The notes under the pieces are model-generated. The model was not told where the DNA came from, made no database searches, and saw nothing but the letters and a program-made list of their open reading frames with translations. A stretch of 64,000 nucleotides of DNA from Spirometra erinaceieuropaei (lineage: Eukaryota; Platyhelminthes; Cestoda; Diphyllobothriidea; Diphyllobothriidae). Position 1 is the stretch's first letter; each line of letters begins with the position of its first letter. Position numbers and translations under genes: made by a program. The stretch is taken from contig CACRXP010001118.1 in NCBI GenBank assembly GCA_902702965.1, positions 48,623-112,622 on the forward strand, in the 5' to 3' direction. Of this stretch, positions 35,401 to 45,059 are shown in pieces.

Positions 35401-38400
35401 TCTTTTAACCCCTTTTTCTATCCTTCGCATAACGTTCACGGCAGCCACCAAGCGTAGCTACGTATTCTTTCTGTGAACGGGCTGGCCAGCTCCGTCGGTT
35501 CCGAATATTGTGTCCATTTTTGCAGTGTCCTAAAAGCAGAGTTTGAGAATTTGTGTTAAATACCAAATGAATTTACTCTCAGGTGATGCACTTATGAAAA
35601 GTTGCTGTGCTCAGTCTTCGGCAAAACCTATAAAGTAGCCGCCCGTTTAATTTAGCAGGCTAATTACTCGAACAAGGTAAAGGTGCGGAGCATATAGAAT
35701 TCAATGGACTCGAAGATTTAATGACCTCCTGTTCATTTCTGAATGGTTATTACACATAAAACCAGGGGCGCAGTAAGAAGACAGTCAAGCGGAATAAGTA
35801 CACATGAGGCAGGGAATGGTGGTGAGGTGGGCCTAGTGTGGAGGTGGACGTTTGGAGTAGGCGAGTAAGTCTTAATTAGAGTGAAAACTGATCAGGTGTG
35901 TTGGTGGGTAGACTGCAGAGAACATGCCTTCTACCATGACAGTGTGAGCTGCATCGCATGGTTCAACTGCCTGCACAGTTTTGAACGGGATTACAATCGC
36001 AGATACCTTATTTTCTGACCTCAGAGGCCATTTAGGACACGTGAACGCATAGATACAGTCTGATGTAAGGTGAGCTTGCAAGACATCGTTGACCAGTTTA
36101 ACTGGGTTAGCTGTTGTGTTATTTAAAAACAAGTTTGCACATGCTTCCCCGCCCTCGCCAAAGTTAGATTATTAGTATGTCCCGTGTCTAGGTTATAAAT
36201 ACAAATGTCGAGAAATAATCATTGAGACGATACCCAATTTTCCGCACAATACTGTGCAATATGTACATGTTTTTGAAGACTTTATCCTGTTAAGTTAAGG
36301 CAAAGTTTTCTAGTGGCTATGGAAACTATTTGATTAACTACGACGCCATCAGACCATTGCTCTGTCCTATCTCAATTACACTTATGGCAGTTTTCATTCG
36401 GCTACTTGTGAAAGTGCAATACCCAGATACAACGTATGTGGTCCACCGTGAAAGGCGTAATTGTAGTCCAATACTCCAAAGACATTTTGGCGAACATACG
36501 TCTGCTTTCGATAAATACTCTTCAAGCCTGCACATTTATGTTGCTATTAGAATAATTAATGACAAAATGCTGCAGCTCGGTTTTAAGGGGGAGAGAGTGA
36601 TACACCAAAAAATGCAGTCGACGTCTGAAGGGTGCTGGGCACCGTGAGAGGTCATTATGCTATCGTATGAAATGGTGACTGAAACTCGGAGATTTTTTTC
36701 AATTTGGAAAAAATTACATAAGCACGGTTATCATGTTAATTGTCATGTCGCATGATGCCATCATATTCCAGTTACGACAGGATGCCGGCTTTCGAACGAG
36801 CTTCTTAGCGACCGCCTACATAAACCAAATTCCGTGAAAAGTTACTACTTAAGTTGCGTGAATTTCCCCATCGATTTTCGGCGCCCGTATAAATTCAAAT
36901 ATATTTTATGGAACATATAGACGAAAATATTCTTCGCTTTAGTGATTTAGGAGCAGACTGCATCCTCTTTACATGTTGTAGTTAAAGAAAGAATACCTAG
37001 CGGTTTTAAGAAACTTTCACAATTCCCGAGTAATTTTCGGCCCTAACTGCGGTTACAATTGCATTCATGGTTTCCAAAACACAAACTGTATGTTTCCGTG
37101 TGAGTACAATCCTAAACGTCTATGTGCTATTACGAAGAGGATATAAAGTATTCTTGAAATTTTGTAATGGATGTAGAGCACGCTATTCTCTTTATAAGAA
37201 GCATTAGTAAACGTGCCGATTCGATGCTTATGACTGAACATTTCAGAGCCATGAAAAACCGCATTATTAGAAACTTTTTAAAACTGAAGGGTACTCTTTC
37301 TTTGGATATAAAATTTGAAAACGACGTAATTTGCCACCAAATGACTAAATCCGTGAATACATTTGCGCATGTTTTCTATAACATATACTTGAATCTACGG
37401 AGGCATCGAAAATCGACGTAGAAAATGCACACTAATTAAGTAGCAATTTTCCACGCAATATAGTTTACACAGGCGGTCTATAGGAAACTCGCTTGAAGAA
37501 CGCATCCTGTCGTGACTAGAATATCATTGTATTTTGCGACATGATAATTAACATGACGACCATACTTGAGTAATCTTTTCGTGTCGAAAACAAATTTCAG
37601 AATTTCAATCATAATTTACTGGTTGGTTTGGTAGTTTTGGATCATGACAACTGTGGGCCCTGTATGAAGTTCTTCTGTGTACACAGGACCGGTTTGCCTA
37701 ACCCGATTGCAGCCGCCTCTGCCGTAACCAAAAGACGCTGCTCAAGTAATTTTGGGCGGTTTGACGCAACCTTGTAAATCACTCAGAAGACCTCCCTGGT
37801 TCCGTGTTGTGGCCCGTGTCTGCCATGTACGCGAGTATAGAGCTGTTAAGGCGCTTTCATTTAACCCCTTCCTAACCATGGTGTAAGATGACCTCTTATT
37901 CTTCTGGACGAGTGCTGACTCGTAGAACCAGTATATACTGCCCTATAGAAGCAGGCGAAGGAGCAAATACACATAGAGGTGGTCTGGGCTGGCAGTTTGT
38001 CCTTGCCCTCTCACTGTAAGATGGGACTAGCGGAGGACAGTCCACAAGCGTCAACTCCTGGAAAGGTTTGTTACACAGCTTGAGTTAGGTGTCTTCTTAA
38101 AGGTCCACTCGGCGCGTCCCCTAGAAACGGGACCTGATGAAAAGCTTTTACTTTCCTGTGGTCAGCATTTGGGGACTTTGGTGGTCTTTCGGCCATGTTC
38201 TTGACTAAACCCCAGGTACCGCATAATTGCCTACTTGCTCGCACCTTTTTATTCATTATTTTAATATGATTATGAAAGCAAATGTTTAAAGAAAGTTAGT
38301 CGAAAGCAAATTATCCCCAAATTGTCTTTCGAATATTTCAGTGAGAATTTTCGAAACCCTAAATATTACTCAAATATCCCAATTAAGGCATTCAGATACT

Positions 38401-41400
38401 CAATTTTTGGGTTAGGGGGCCTGCACAGTGCTCTCTTTATCGGACACGCGATAACGTCAGACATCTCACTGAGTCCCTGGCTAATCGCTGACTGTGTCAC
38501 CTAGGATCACAAAAGACGGTACTCCAGACGCAGTGGGCCTTATTTTCAATGTGCTAACTAGATAACTCCGCTCTCACTTGTCGATAGAGTGCCCTAGCTA
38601 GAAGCCAAATACTTGATTCGGGATATGCGCCTCACAATGGATGGGGAAAGGGATGATCGGTTTCTCTACCTAGACGTCCTCGTCCGTTTTCGTATCGACA
38701 TCAAACTGATAGGGAATCGATCGTCATTATGCGGATGCCTAACTGTCATAACAATTAAGTACTACAACCCAAATGGAGTTGCTTACACACCTTGTACTGG
38801 CGAGCGCAAACTCGCCGCACTAAACTAACTCCAAAAAGTCCGGCTAAAAATCAATCAGTTAAGAGGGTGTTAAGGACCGGGCATCTAGGAGAATTCGTTT
38901 AGATTAGCCGAATAGAACGAATCGGTTGGCGTGCGGAGATGAGTCAGGCAAGGTAATCACGAAGCCTTTTTTTCCGCGAAATCGTGCCGCAGCACCTGCT
39001 GTAGCTTAAATGTGAGTCACCCGCATTCTTGACATAAACTTCCGTTGACAGGCGATGCATCAAAACAACCTCGTTTCAGAAGGGCAGATGCAACTGACCC
39101 TCTATCGACTGCAATGGACAATTATATAATGAAAAATGGCTGACGATTGCAGGCTGGGATGCACCAGCCAGCAGTGTGTGTGTGCTAAGTCGCAGATAGC
39201 ACTCTCTACTGTGTGGATAGTATAGAACTTCGTCATCTGAGATCAAGCCGGTTGATCGTAGTGATGGTCATGTATAGGGTGACTGGCAAGGGACATGCCT
39301 GTCAACCGAACGCCTGTCAACCGCTATATCAACCTTGTGTGACACTCATTTATGTGAGGAGAATGTGTGCACTTTATGGGTAGTACATCCCACTCGACGA
39401 CTGTTTGGTTACCCAACATTGAAGGGTGACCCAGGCTAAATGCAGGACCACGTGTCGCCCTTCTAGCTCAAAGGCCCGTAAGCGTGTGCTACGCCAGTAT
39501 CAGCAAACCATGGCCATTGCAGCCTACTATGTGCTAGCAGTTCACTGACACCTGGTTCTCTGACGGTAGATGTGCTTGCGCTCCCGCTGTATGTGCAAGT
39601 GGTGGGCATGGCTGCCCAGCCGTCATCGTCCTTCTGACCCCTGTTGGGGTGTTGTTGTTGTTGCCGTTGTTGTTGGTCAAAAACCTGGTCATTTGGTATG
39701 TGGACCAGGGGGTGTGGAGTGGAGCGCCAAGACGCGGGCTCGACCGTGCCATCCACCTGCGCTCCCACTCGGCTCCGGTCGTCTTCACTCTGTCGTGACA
39801 CCGGATCCAGGTTGGGAGTGGGGATGAGAGAGTGTGGTAGATACTGCGCATTTCTACTATCACTATAAACTTATTCACTCACAAGTCACCGTGCCTGTTG
39901 CACCTTGGTGTGTAGCACACGGTGGACATCGTCGAAACCGACGGTCGAACTGTCGTATATCAACCTTGCTCCTGTCCTGTTGACTCAACTCAAGCCACTG
40001 TCGTCGGGGCAACGAGGTCGGTGGTGAAAATACTTATGGTTTTAGATCCACAGATGCTCACAGATGAAATTAGGAACTTGGCTATGGACAAACTGTGGCG
40101 CAAAGCCATGATTCTTATAAAGAGAGCAGTGCACTGGAAACGTTAATATCTGCAGATTAACTGCCGAGGTTTCTACCTGGACAGTCCGATTACAAATACA
40201 AAGTCAAAGTAAGATTACTTCCCGGCGAAATGGCACAAAATGGGCTATATCAGAAAAACTGATATTTCGATTGTAAATTAAAGCGAAGCAAATGATGCCG
40301 TTTAATTTGTCGAGATTCGCAAAGCCTGTCAATTTCCTTTCGTACAAGCTTTCCCTGGGGTAATTATACGGCCTACCGATATAAATACATTTTTAACTGA
40401 TGCCACGAAATTAACAGAAATCCGCACATCGCACAATAGGCATTCACATTTTTCATTATAAAATTTGTATGCTAAAAGATAAACAAAAATAGCACAGCCA
40501 GTCTGTTTGTCTGTCTTGGATTCACTTTATTTTCTTTCGTTATATTCGAACGTTGTGTGATTCAATGACAGTAATACCGTATGCTTCGTAACTTTTTGGC
40601 GATATTTACTTCAGAAAAAAACTATTTTTAAGGAATGCCCTTGCCGAATTCAGTTAAATTCAATGAATTACAATATACTTTTCCTGCTCTACAGAGGCTG
40701 GCAATCTCAATTTCAAGTTCTATCACCGTCTTGGTCTGTTTGATGGTGATCGTTCTTGTGGCAATCTTTATAGGAAAAAAAGCCACCAGGAAACGGTAAG
40801 TACTTAAGGCGCCTTATTATATTTATGTTACTAGACTTAAACATAAAAAATCGATTCACAGAAACTGTCCCCATGTTTGGAGATCAAAAAACTTCCGTAA
40901 TCCGAACAGTTAAATTCACTCATACCTACCATCGCCACTACTCCTGAGGACACTGATTTCGTAAATAAACTCAGATAGCTATTTCTCAACAAGCGAATGC
41001 GTGGCACCATACTGGTATATGCTACGGGTCCATCATCCAGTTTCATTCATTAAAAAAACTGCGCCCACATGCGTTATCTGCATTGGGACATCCAAGGTAC
41101 ATCCTTATGCGTCAACCTAAAGCTCCCCCATCACCCACCATCGACGCATTGGCTCAGAAGACAGACAGAGGTGGTAGAGAAATGAACTCTACTAGTACAA
41201 CAACTATTGTGCCTACATCTGCTTTTAATCCCTCCTGACCAAGACGTTGCATTTAAAAGCCACCGCGTTGTTTAGATGCCACGTTCCCATTGGCAGACCC
41301 CTCTGTGTGGGGGAAAGTTTGAACGGTTCATGCTCGAGGTATTGACCAGTCTGTTAATTTCGAGAATTGGACTGAATATTAAGGAAGAATCTTTTTCCAA

Positions 41401-44400
41401 GGTCTTTCTTCCCAAGGAATACTATCCAAAATATATGTAAGAAAGTCGAAAGGGCACCTCTGTTCCCAGACGAAAATAAGAAACTCTTTTGAACTCAGAA
41501 TACTGGATCATTATTCCGCGTTGGCTAAAATAAGATGAGGTAAACTGAGAGTTCGACCGTCGTGAACAATGATGTCCGCCGTGTGCTCCAGAGTATGATG
41601 AGAACAGGTGCGGTGACTTCTGCGTGAACTAGTTTATAGTGGTAGTAGAGCTGCACAGTATATAACACACTCTCTCCTCCTCCCCACCTGGGTCCCGTGT
41701 TGAAACATGGTCCAGAAGACCGGAGGTGAGGGAGGGCGCAGGTGGACGGCACGGCGAGTGAGACTGCACCTAGGCATGCCATCATGACATGTAGGCAACA
41801 TTATGAAGGAGCCATTGTACTCTGACTCTCAGACCACCAGTCGAATACTCCACACATACGAATATAATTGGTCGACTGCGAGACCCGCGTCATCCGTCAG
41901 TTGGCAGCCTTTCAGGCCAAATCATAAAGATGAGAATGGCACAAATCAGTGAGTGACCATGCATACGGCCTGTATATCCAGCGGGAGCGCAAACTCACCC
42001 ACCAACAAGGAATCGGGTGCCAGAGAACTGCTAGAGCACACAGTGCCGCGGGGCCATGGTTTGCTTAGGCGTGGCATAGCATACGCACACAATCCTTAAA
42101 GCCCACAAGGGTGAGACGCAGCCCTGAATGTAGCCTATGCCATCACCCTTCAAAGGCCGGGTAACCATTCAATCACCGAGTGAGAGGCATTGCCCATACA
42201 TGCGTGGGAGTATCAGAGGTCACGTTAAGAACCAGTCTTTACAGCCTAACTCTCAGCTCATCAGTTCGCCACACCACACAAACACACACAACTGTGCAGA
42301 CTGCGTGGACTGAGTTGAGCCATCAGTCGGCAACCTTCCAAGCCACGGCGCATGGCGCGACGTGATATTCTCAGGTTCGGATCACACATGCAGCAGAGGA
42401 GCCACGTGGAGAAGGAGCCGAAATGCACACATCCAACTTACGTGAGAGGTATCAATTGGATGATTGTGTTGAGCGATGATGGGCGATGTGGATGTTTTTT
42501 GCAGATGCTGATGAACAAAGTTGTGATGATGTAGTATGTCCTGCTGTGGTCTACCGCAGGTTTTCATGAATGCCCATTTGCCCTGGTAGGCCCATGCGGT
42601 AGCTGAGAGTGCGAAGGCAATGCAGGGCGTATGGTGCATGTTGGTGCTCGAGGCACTAGTTCGCCAGTCTTTGTGCGATGGATTCGAAAGTGACCAACCA
42701 GGCTGATGTGTGAAATGAATGTGCGATCGCAATGTGGACAGATACGAACCTAGTCCACATCTCTGGAGGTGAGGGTGTTGATGGAGATGATAGTAGATCA
42801 CGGGACGTCGGGTGTAATCTGATCGACGGGGGGCGCGAGGGGTCGTGATGTTGGCGGAGCTGCTTGTTGTGGTCGACGCAGTGGTTGGCATAGGGCGGAT
42901 GATTACGGTGGTTGATGGCGGTGGGATCAGCGGCAGTGTGACCATCGCTGACTGGGATGGTCGCCGTGGGGTTTGCAGCAGGGGCGAGAGTAGGGGCGTT
43001 CGTGGGAGTAGAAGTTGACCTTGACGTGTTGTTGGCGCATTGCTCCCGAAGTTGTTCTACGAGACCGATTTGACTGCGGATGTGCGTTGGCAGCGCGAGC
43101 ATGTTGGAAGCGGCTGACTGTTGCCATTGAGGCGTCGAGGCACCTGTGACTTGCGAGCCTCCCTTTTGGCTTTGACAGCGGCGGTCCGATTTGTTTCGTA
43201 GATTGTTGCTTCGGTCTTCACTTCTCTTCTACAGGCCGGTCCTTCCTGTGCGAGGTCCCCCAGGTCTCCGGGCTGATCTTCCGTTGGTTCTTCTTCAGAG
43301 TGTCCTCGTAGCTGCTGATTTTGGCTCCTTGTCGACGAGCACCCCTGGTGACATTACCATAGAAGTGTTGTTTTGGCAGGCATATATGTTCAATCCGCGC
43401 GAGATGGCCGCTTCAGCGTGGTTGATCTTGCCTCAGCACTGCGTGAACGCTGAGGATTCTGGTCCGTTATAGGACTTCTGTGTCCGGGATCCTGTCTTCC
43501 CATCTAAGCTTTAATATTTTGCGTACGCAGCTGAAATGGAAGTGGTTGGGTTTACTGGCATGGCTGGAGTAGGCTGTAAACTATTGGACCTGGAAACAAC
43601 GCGAGCCTTTTCAAAAATACGTGTAAGGGCAGGCAAGCACATAAGCGCAAAGCGTTTAGAATGAAATATCAATGCAGTATCACAATCTAGTCCACAATTA
43701 TTGCGTCGCCAGTTGTCAGGCCGTGTAGAAGACGGACGGGTATGGTAGAAAAAAGAAATGTTCTGCACCAACCACTGTACGTACAGCAATTTCCAATTTC
43801 CGCAATATCACATGTGACAGTTGGCTCGCGGCTGCTCTCGGCAAGCAAGGCGGTCCTGCGGCGTGGTGTTGCCTACCGCGCATAAACGTCGGACAGTAAG
43901 ACAGGGTGGTGGAGTTCCTGGCTTCCCGCAACAACCCCCCCCCTCCTCCCCCTACTGGGGAGCGGACGCGAAAGTAGTTTAGAGACGTGGCATGTGATGG
44001 CAACATGAAACATCAGTCAGATATGCTGACTGGTTTGGCCGGATGGACAGTTTGAGAAGAAAGGGGTAAGAAAGTGCTCACACTGCCATGGTCTCGAAAT
44101 AACGTAGGCGACAGGCCGTCCTTATATGGGTGCTTTTTAATTGAATCTCTTACCAGCTTGATTTATAGTCATGACAACCACTTTTGCACACACACTTGCC
44201 CAACTGATTCGCCATCTGCGTTTGTGATCTTCAAAAGTATCTTTATACCACAATAAATATTAATTCCATAAAACATTAGGCGAAGCATAGTTTAGCGTAC
44301 GTTTGTATTTGCCTGCACCGAAGTTTACACTGAATGCTAGAAAAGCTAGAGCTGCTCAGATAAATATGACGGCCATGTGTTGGGGCATTTTCATCGGTAC

Positions 44401-45025
44401 ACCTACTCAGCGTTTTCGTGTGATACAGTAGGCTGCCCTCAGGTCGTCTGGCTGCATTTGTGCTGAGACCTGTATTCACCATTCTTGACTATCTATTCGA
44501 AAAACCACTCCCGTTATCAGCAACACAGTCGGTATTCGTAAAGGAACCTTTCAGTTGTTTTCACGTACTTGGTGAGATGTATCACAAGAAGTGCTACATG
44601 ATGCTGTAAGCCTAAGATTAACAAATTTTGTGAAAGCAATCAGAAAGCTGTGCAAACATTCCAGTTCGTAGCATTCTTAAAGCAAGAATTAACTATAAGT
44701 CATTTCTACTCTTAGGCTTCTCCAACATGGATTTATTTACTCTACTAAGATCGAGCAAAGAACCATGACAATGCCGGTCGGCGGAAACCGTACAGATCCT
44801 GATCAAAGATCCATACATATATATGCAGACATCGGCGATCCTTATGTGCTACCCACCAATGGTGGCCTGGATGTCGCAAATAACCTTACGCCCTCCTACC
44901 TTCCAAGGCAAAATTCAGACTCGGAGTCTCCTCCCGTCGTTCCTTTGAGGGCCCTACAGAAGGAAGCACAGCGGAATGAACGCATTTCTTCAACCGCTGG
45001 GGTTCGTGAAAGCTCCCAACACTGA
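23339..45025 (+). CDS. delta: Delta-like DSL-family Notch ligand, complete, 9 exons
   Basis: Type I membrane ligand of the Notch receptor. Exons: 23339-23413, 27365-27504, 27843-27948, 30258-30403, 32214-32338, 34823-34939, 35078-35388, 40695-40795, 44716-45025. Every junction is GT-AG and every phase matches (1431 nt, 476 aa). Residues 1-25: signal peptide. 26-155: MNNL/C2-like domain (ISVAAWDHDTV matches the family's VEAWD segment). 165-204: DSL domain with six Cys at 165, 174, 178, 187, 195 and 204 and the NWFGKLC core. EGF repeats at about 210-240, 247-281 and 288-334, six Cys each. 342-366: membrane span. 367-476: cytoplasmic tail without a recognisable PDZ motif. It is short for the family (three EGF repeats, no vWC domain), which favours Delta over Jagged. 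The exon 7 donor is ambiguous by 2 nt (35388 or 35390), with a compensating acceptor at exon 8. Confidence 0.93.
24619..25258. repeat. 192 bp inverted repeat next to a Penelope-like endonuclease
   Basis: Arm 24619-24810 and the reverse complement of 25067-25258 are about 90% or more identical by eye, with a 256 bp spacer. The right arm lies about 200 bp beyond the C-terminal end of the minus-strand GIY-YIG frame (25478-25843). Penelope-like elements often carry truncated copies in inverted orientation, which would explain this. Located in Delta intron 1. Confidence 0.85.
25478..26000 (-). mobile_element. Penelope-like element, GIY-YIG endonuclease
   Basis: Minus-strand frame 25478-25843 reads MCIYSFTCSCGTEYIGRTSR, then LSKKIKEHLPAWL, NSSILAHMVDTDHRVD and KEAFRVIYKV. 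This is the GIY-YIG domain of Penelope-like retroelements with its CxC finger and catalytic Tyr, Gly and Arg. The reverse-transcriptase part is absent upstream. A diverged copy lies at 37620-38140. The overlapping 210-codon minus frame (25332-25964) is only a shadow in another frame. Confidence 0.85.
27365..27948 (+). CDS. delta: Delta exons 2-3: MNNL domain, first half
   Basis: Exon 2 (27365-27504) follows a long pyrimidine tract and reads FIADLFLTLKYSNPEN to DVYFEVCVSSDANR; the paired cysteines and YFEVC match the DTYFKVC segment of Notch ligands. Exon 3 (27843-27948) completes a split Arg codon and ends GRIVIPIRSSLP, equivalent to the RIVLPF strand. The 338 nt intron between them holds nothing recognised. 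Confidence 0.9.
28575..28900 (+). mobile_element. Penelope-like GIY-YIG fragment (Delta intron 3)
   Basis: Plus-strand translation gives GYTGRTT-RLEKSKREH, then after a shift FIPARLVDKNNRIDAKEAFR and FVYRTSAN, aligning with the 25.5 kb copy (YIGRTSRRL...ILAHMVDTDHRVDTKEAFR). Stops and shifts show decay. Sense orientation relative to the ligand gene. Confidence 0.75.
30258..30403 (+). CDS. delta: Delta exon 4: end of MNNL domain and basic linker
   Basis: Reads KSLWISVAAWDHDTVSSSD, corresponding to the TLLVEAWD region of Jagged and Delta proteins, and ends with the basic run RPRRKRH (residues 148-154) just before the DSL exon. RRKR fits a furin-type cleavage motif. Donor GTGAGA at 30404. Confidence 0.88.
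30770..30980. repeat. Interstitial telomere-like tract (CCCTAA)n, degenerate
   Basis: At least eight copies of ccctaac or ccctaa, many in register with variants such as ccgtaac and cctaatc, over about 210 bp in Delta intron 4. TTAGGG is the flatworm telomere unit (known), so this looks like an old interstitial telomeric sequence. Confidence 0.85.
32214..32338 (+). CDS. delta: Delta exon 5: DSL domain
   Basis: Acceptor tcttcttccccag; the first base completes a split Ser codon. Contains CRKNWFGKLCETYC, then CDENGTAIC and LPG, the diagnostic DSL cysteine pattern that contacts Notch. The last glycine codon is split into exon 6. Confidence 0.95.
32906..34400 (-). mobile_element. LINE reverse transcriptase, antisense in Delta intron 5
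   Basis: On the minus strand: VHSVLKGLDKGCRAYACAFL with YTSAFNSFPHPLL (motif A region), DWVVSWLGNYF, VLQGSFLSPHLFSL (motif B), then FVRYADDVVVG (catalytic YADD, about 33723-33755) and HIQFLKDGLDHVYEWTLENG. Downstream are SFRHL and, at 32906-33169, RRSFRHIFWRSSAYQHFVLP. Frameshifts and stops are present. It lies wholly between the DSL exon and EGF exon 6. Confidence 0.85.
34823..35388 (+). CDS. delta: Delta exons 6-7: EGF repeats 1-3
   Basis: Exon 6 (34823-34939) gives YFGPSC, closing the DSL domain, then EGF 1. Exon 7 (35078-35388) finishes EGF 1 and carries EGF 2 (YKPCINETCSENGVC...GKRCE) and EGF 3 (CLNNGTC...CQCPPGWEGSRCE). The intron between them is 138 nt. EGF 3 has an unusually long first loop, 17 residues between its first two cysteines. 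Confidence 0.93.
36330..36650. repeat. 3' flank of a Penelope-like copy, shared with 25.27-25.45 kb
   Basis: 36480-36610 (gcgaacatacgtctgctttcg...) matches 25268-25400 in the same orientation, and 36588-36650 matches about 25415-25477. This is the part that should adjoin the GIY-YIG frame; the TIR element at 36651 interrupts it. Confidence 0.6.
36651..37613. mobile_element. Long-TIR non-autonomous DNA element (copy B), nested in a Penelope-like fragment
   Basis: Ends are inverted repeats of about 140 bp (catgttaattgtcatgtcgc at about 36731 against its complement at about 37541). The interior aligns in order with copy A at 17788-18778 (for example tactctttctttggatataaaa against tacactttctttgagtataaaa). 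More diverged than the Penelope flanks. No open frame of interest. Confidence 0.75.
37620..38140 (-). mobile_element. Penelope-like GIY-YIG fragment, second copy
   Basis: Nucleotide-level match in the same orientation to 25478-26000 (shared ctgtatgaagttcttctgtg, ccgcctctgccgtaacc, aaatacacatagaggtggtc). Stops interrupt every frame. Confidence 0.8.
38270..39590. other. Delta intron 7, no gene recognised
   Basis: Short frames only. The stretch from about 39240 to 39460 has low AT content and repeat-like phrases, and may be part of the APE-type LINE's untranslated region. Confidence 0.3.
39700..39990 (+). repeat. Dispersed repeat, plus copy (LINE 5'-region-like)
   Basis: About 240 bp containing gagagtgtggtagatactg, tactatcactataaactta and cggtcgaactgtcgtat. 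The reverse complement of 41521-41780 aligns with it along its length. I associate it with the 5' part of the APE-type LINE (inference). Confidence 0.6.
40695..40795 (+). CDS. delta: Delta exon 8: transmembrane segment
   Basis: Begins after tgctctacag and encodes LAISISSSITVLVCLMVIV and following hydrophobics to IFIG, then the stop-transfer run KKATRK. The exon ends after two bases of an Arg codon at a GTAAGT donor. Confidence 0.9.
41521..41785 (-). repeat. Dispersed repeat, minus copy, inverted relative to 39.7 kb
   Basis: Minus-strand text contains gagagtgtgttatatactg, tactaccactataaactag and acggtcgaactctcagttt, matching the 39700-39990 repeat. The two copies form an inverted pair about 1.5 kb apart in Delta intron 8. 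Confidence 0.6.
41800..42360. repeat. Dispersed repeat units shared with 59.5-60.1 kb
   Basis: Two diverged units (about 41800-41940 and 42180-42360) carry the pattern aaggagcca...ctctcagaccaccagtcg...tcagttggcaacctt...ggc. Similar units occur at about 59530-59680 and 59880-60060. Confidence 0.5.
42545..43500 (-). mobile_element. APE-type LINE, C-terminal end with zinc-finger-like tail
   Basis: On the minus strand the sequence resembles the post-RT tail of the element at 62 kb's family: RRPGGPRTGRTGL (from RRxGGQxxRYKDTL), IRSQIGLVEQLREQC (a finger that lost its first Cys pair), a Thr/Pro/Ala-rich spacer, then LHCLRTLSYRMGLPGQMGIH and a stop near 42545. Intact relatives read CPxCxRTFxxRIGLxGHLRxxC. 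Both zinc-binding pairs are damaged. In Delta intron 8. The 187-codon minus frame here is a frame shadow. Confidence 0.65.
43501..44700. other. End of Delta intron 8, nothing recognised
   Basis: Contains a C-run (about 43937-43946, cccccccccc) and short frames on both strands with no known motif. Confidence 0.35.
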
Positions 45026-45056
45026 GACCCCACCGTACTCTTTTCTAATAAATAAA
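44716..45056 (+). CDS. delta: Delta exon 9: cytoplasmic tail, stop and poly(A) signals
   Basis: Coding to TGA at 45023-45025. The tail has an IYADIGDPY motif and Pro/Ser-rich stretches and ends RESSQH. Overlapping AATAAA signals at 45047-45056 lie 22 nt after the stop. Confidence 0.88.
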
Positions 45057-45059
45057 TTG

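Noticed and set aside
35872..36132. Minus-strand frame with CIYAFTC, similar to the Penelope-like CIYSFTC
   Set aside because: The resemblance covers only about eight residues and the catalytic part does not follow.
42382..42945. 187-codon minus-strand Thr/His-rich frame
   Set aside because: Frame shadow of the LINE C-terminal tail; the finger-like helices lie in the neighbouring frame.
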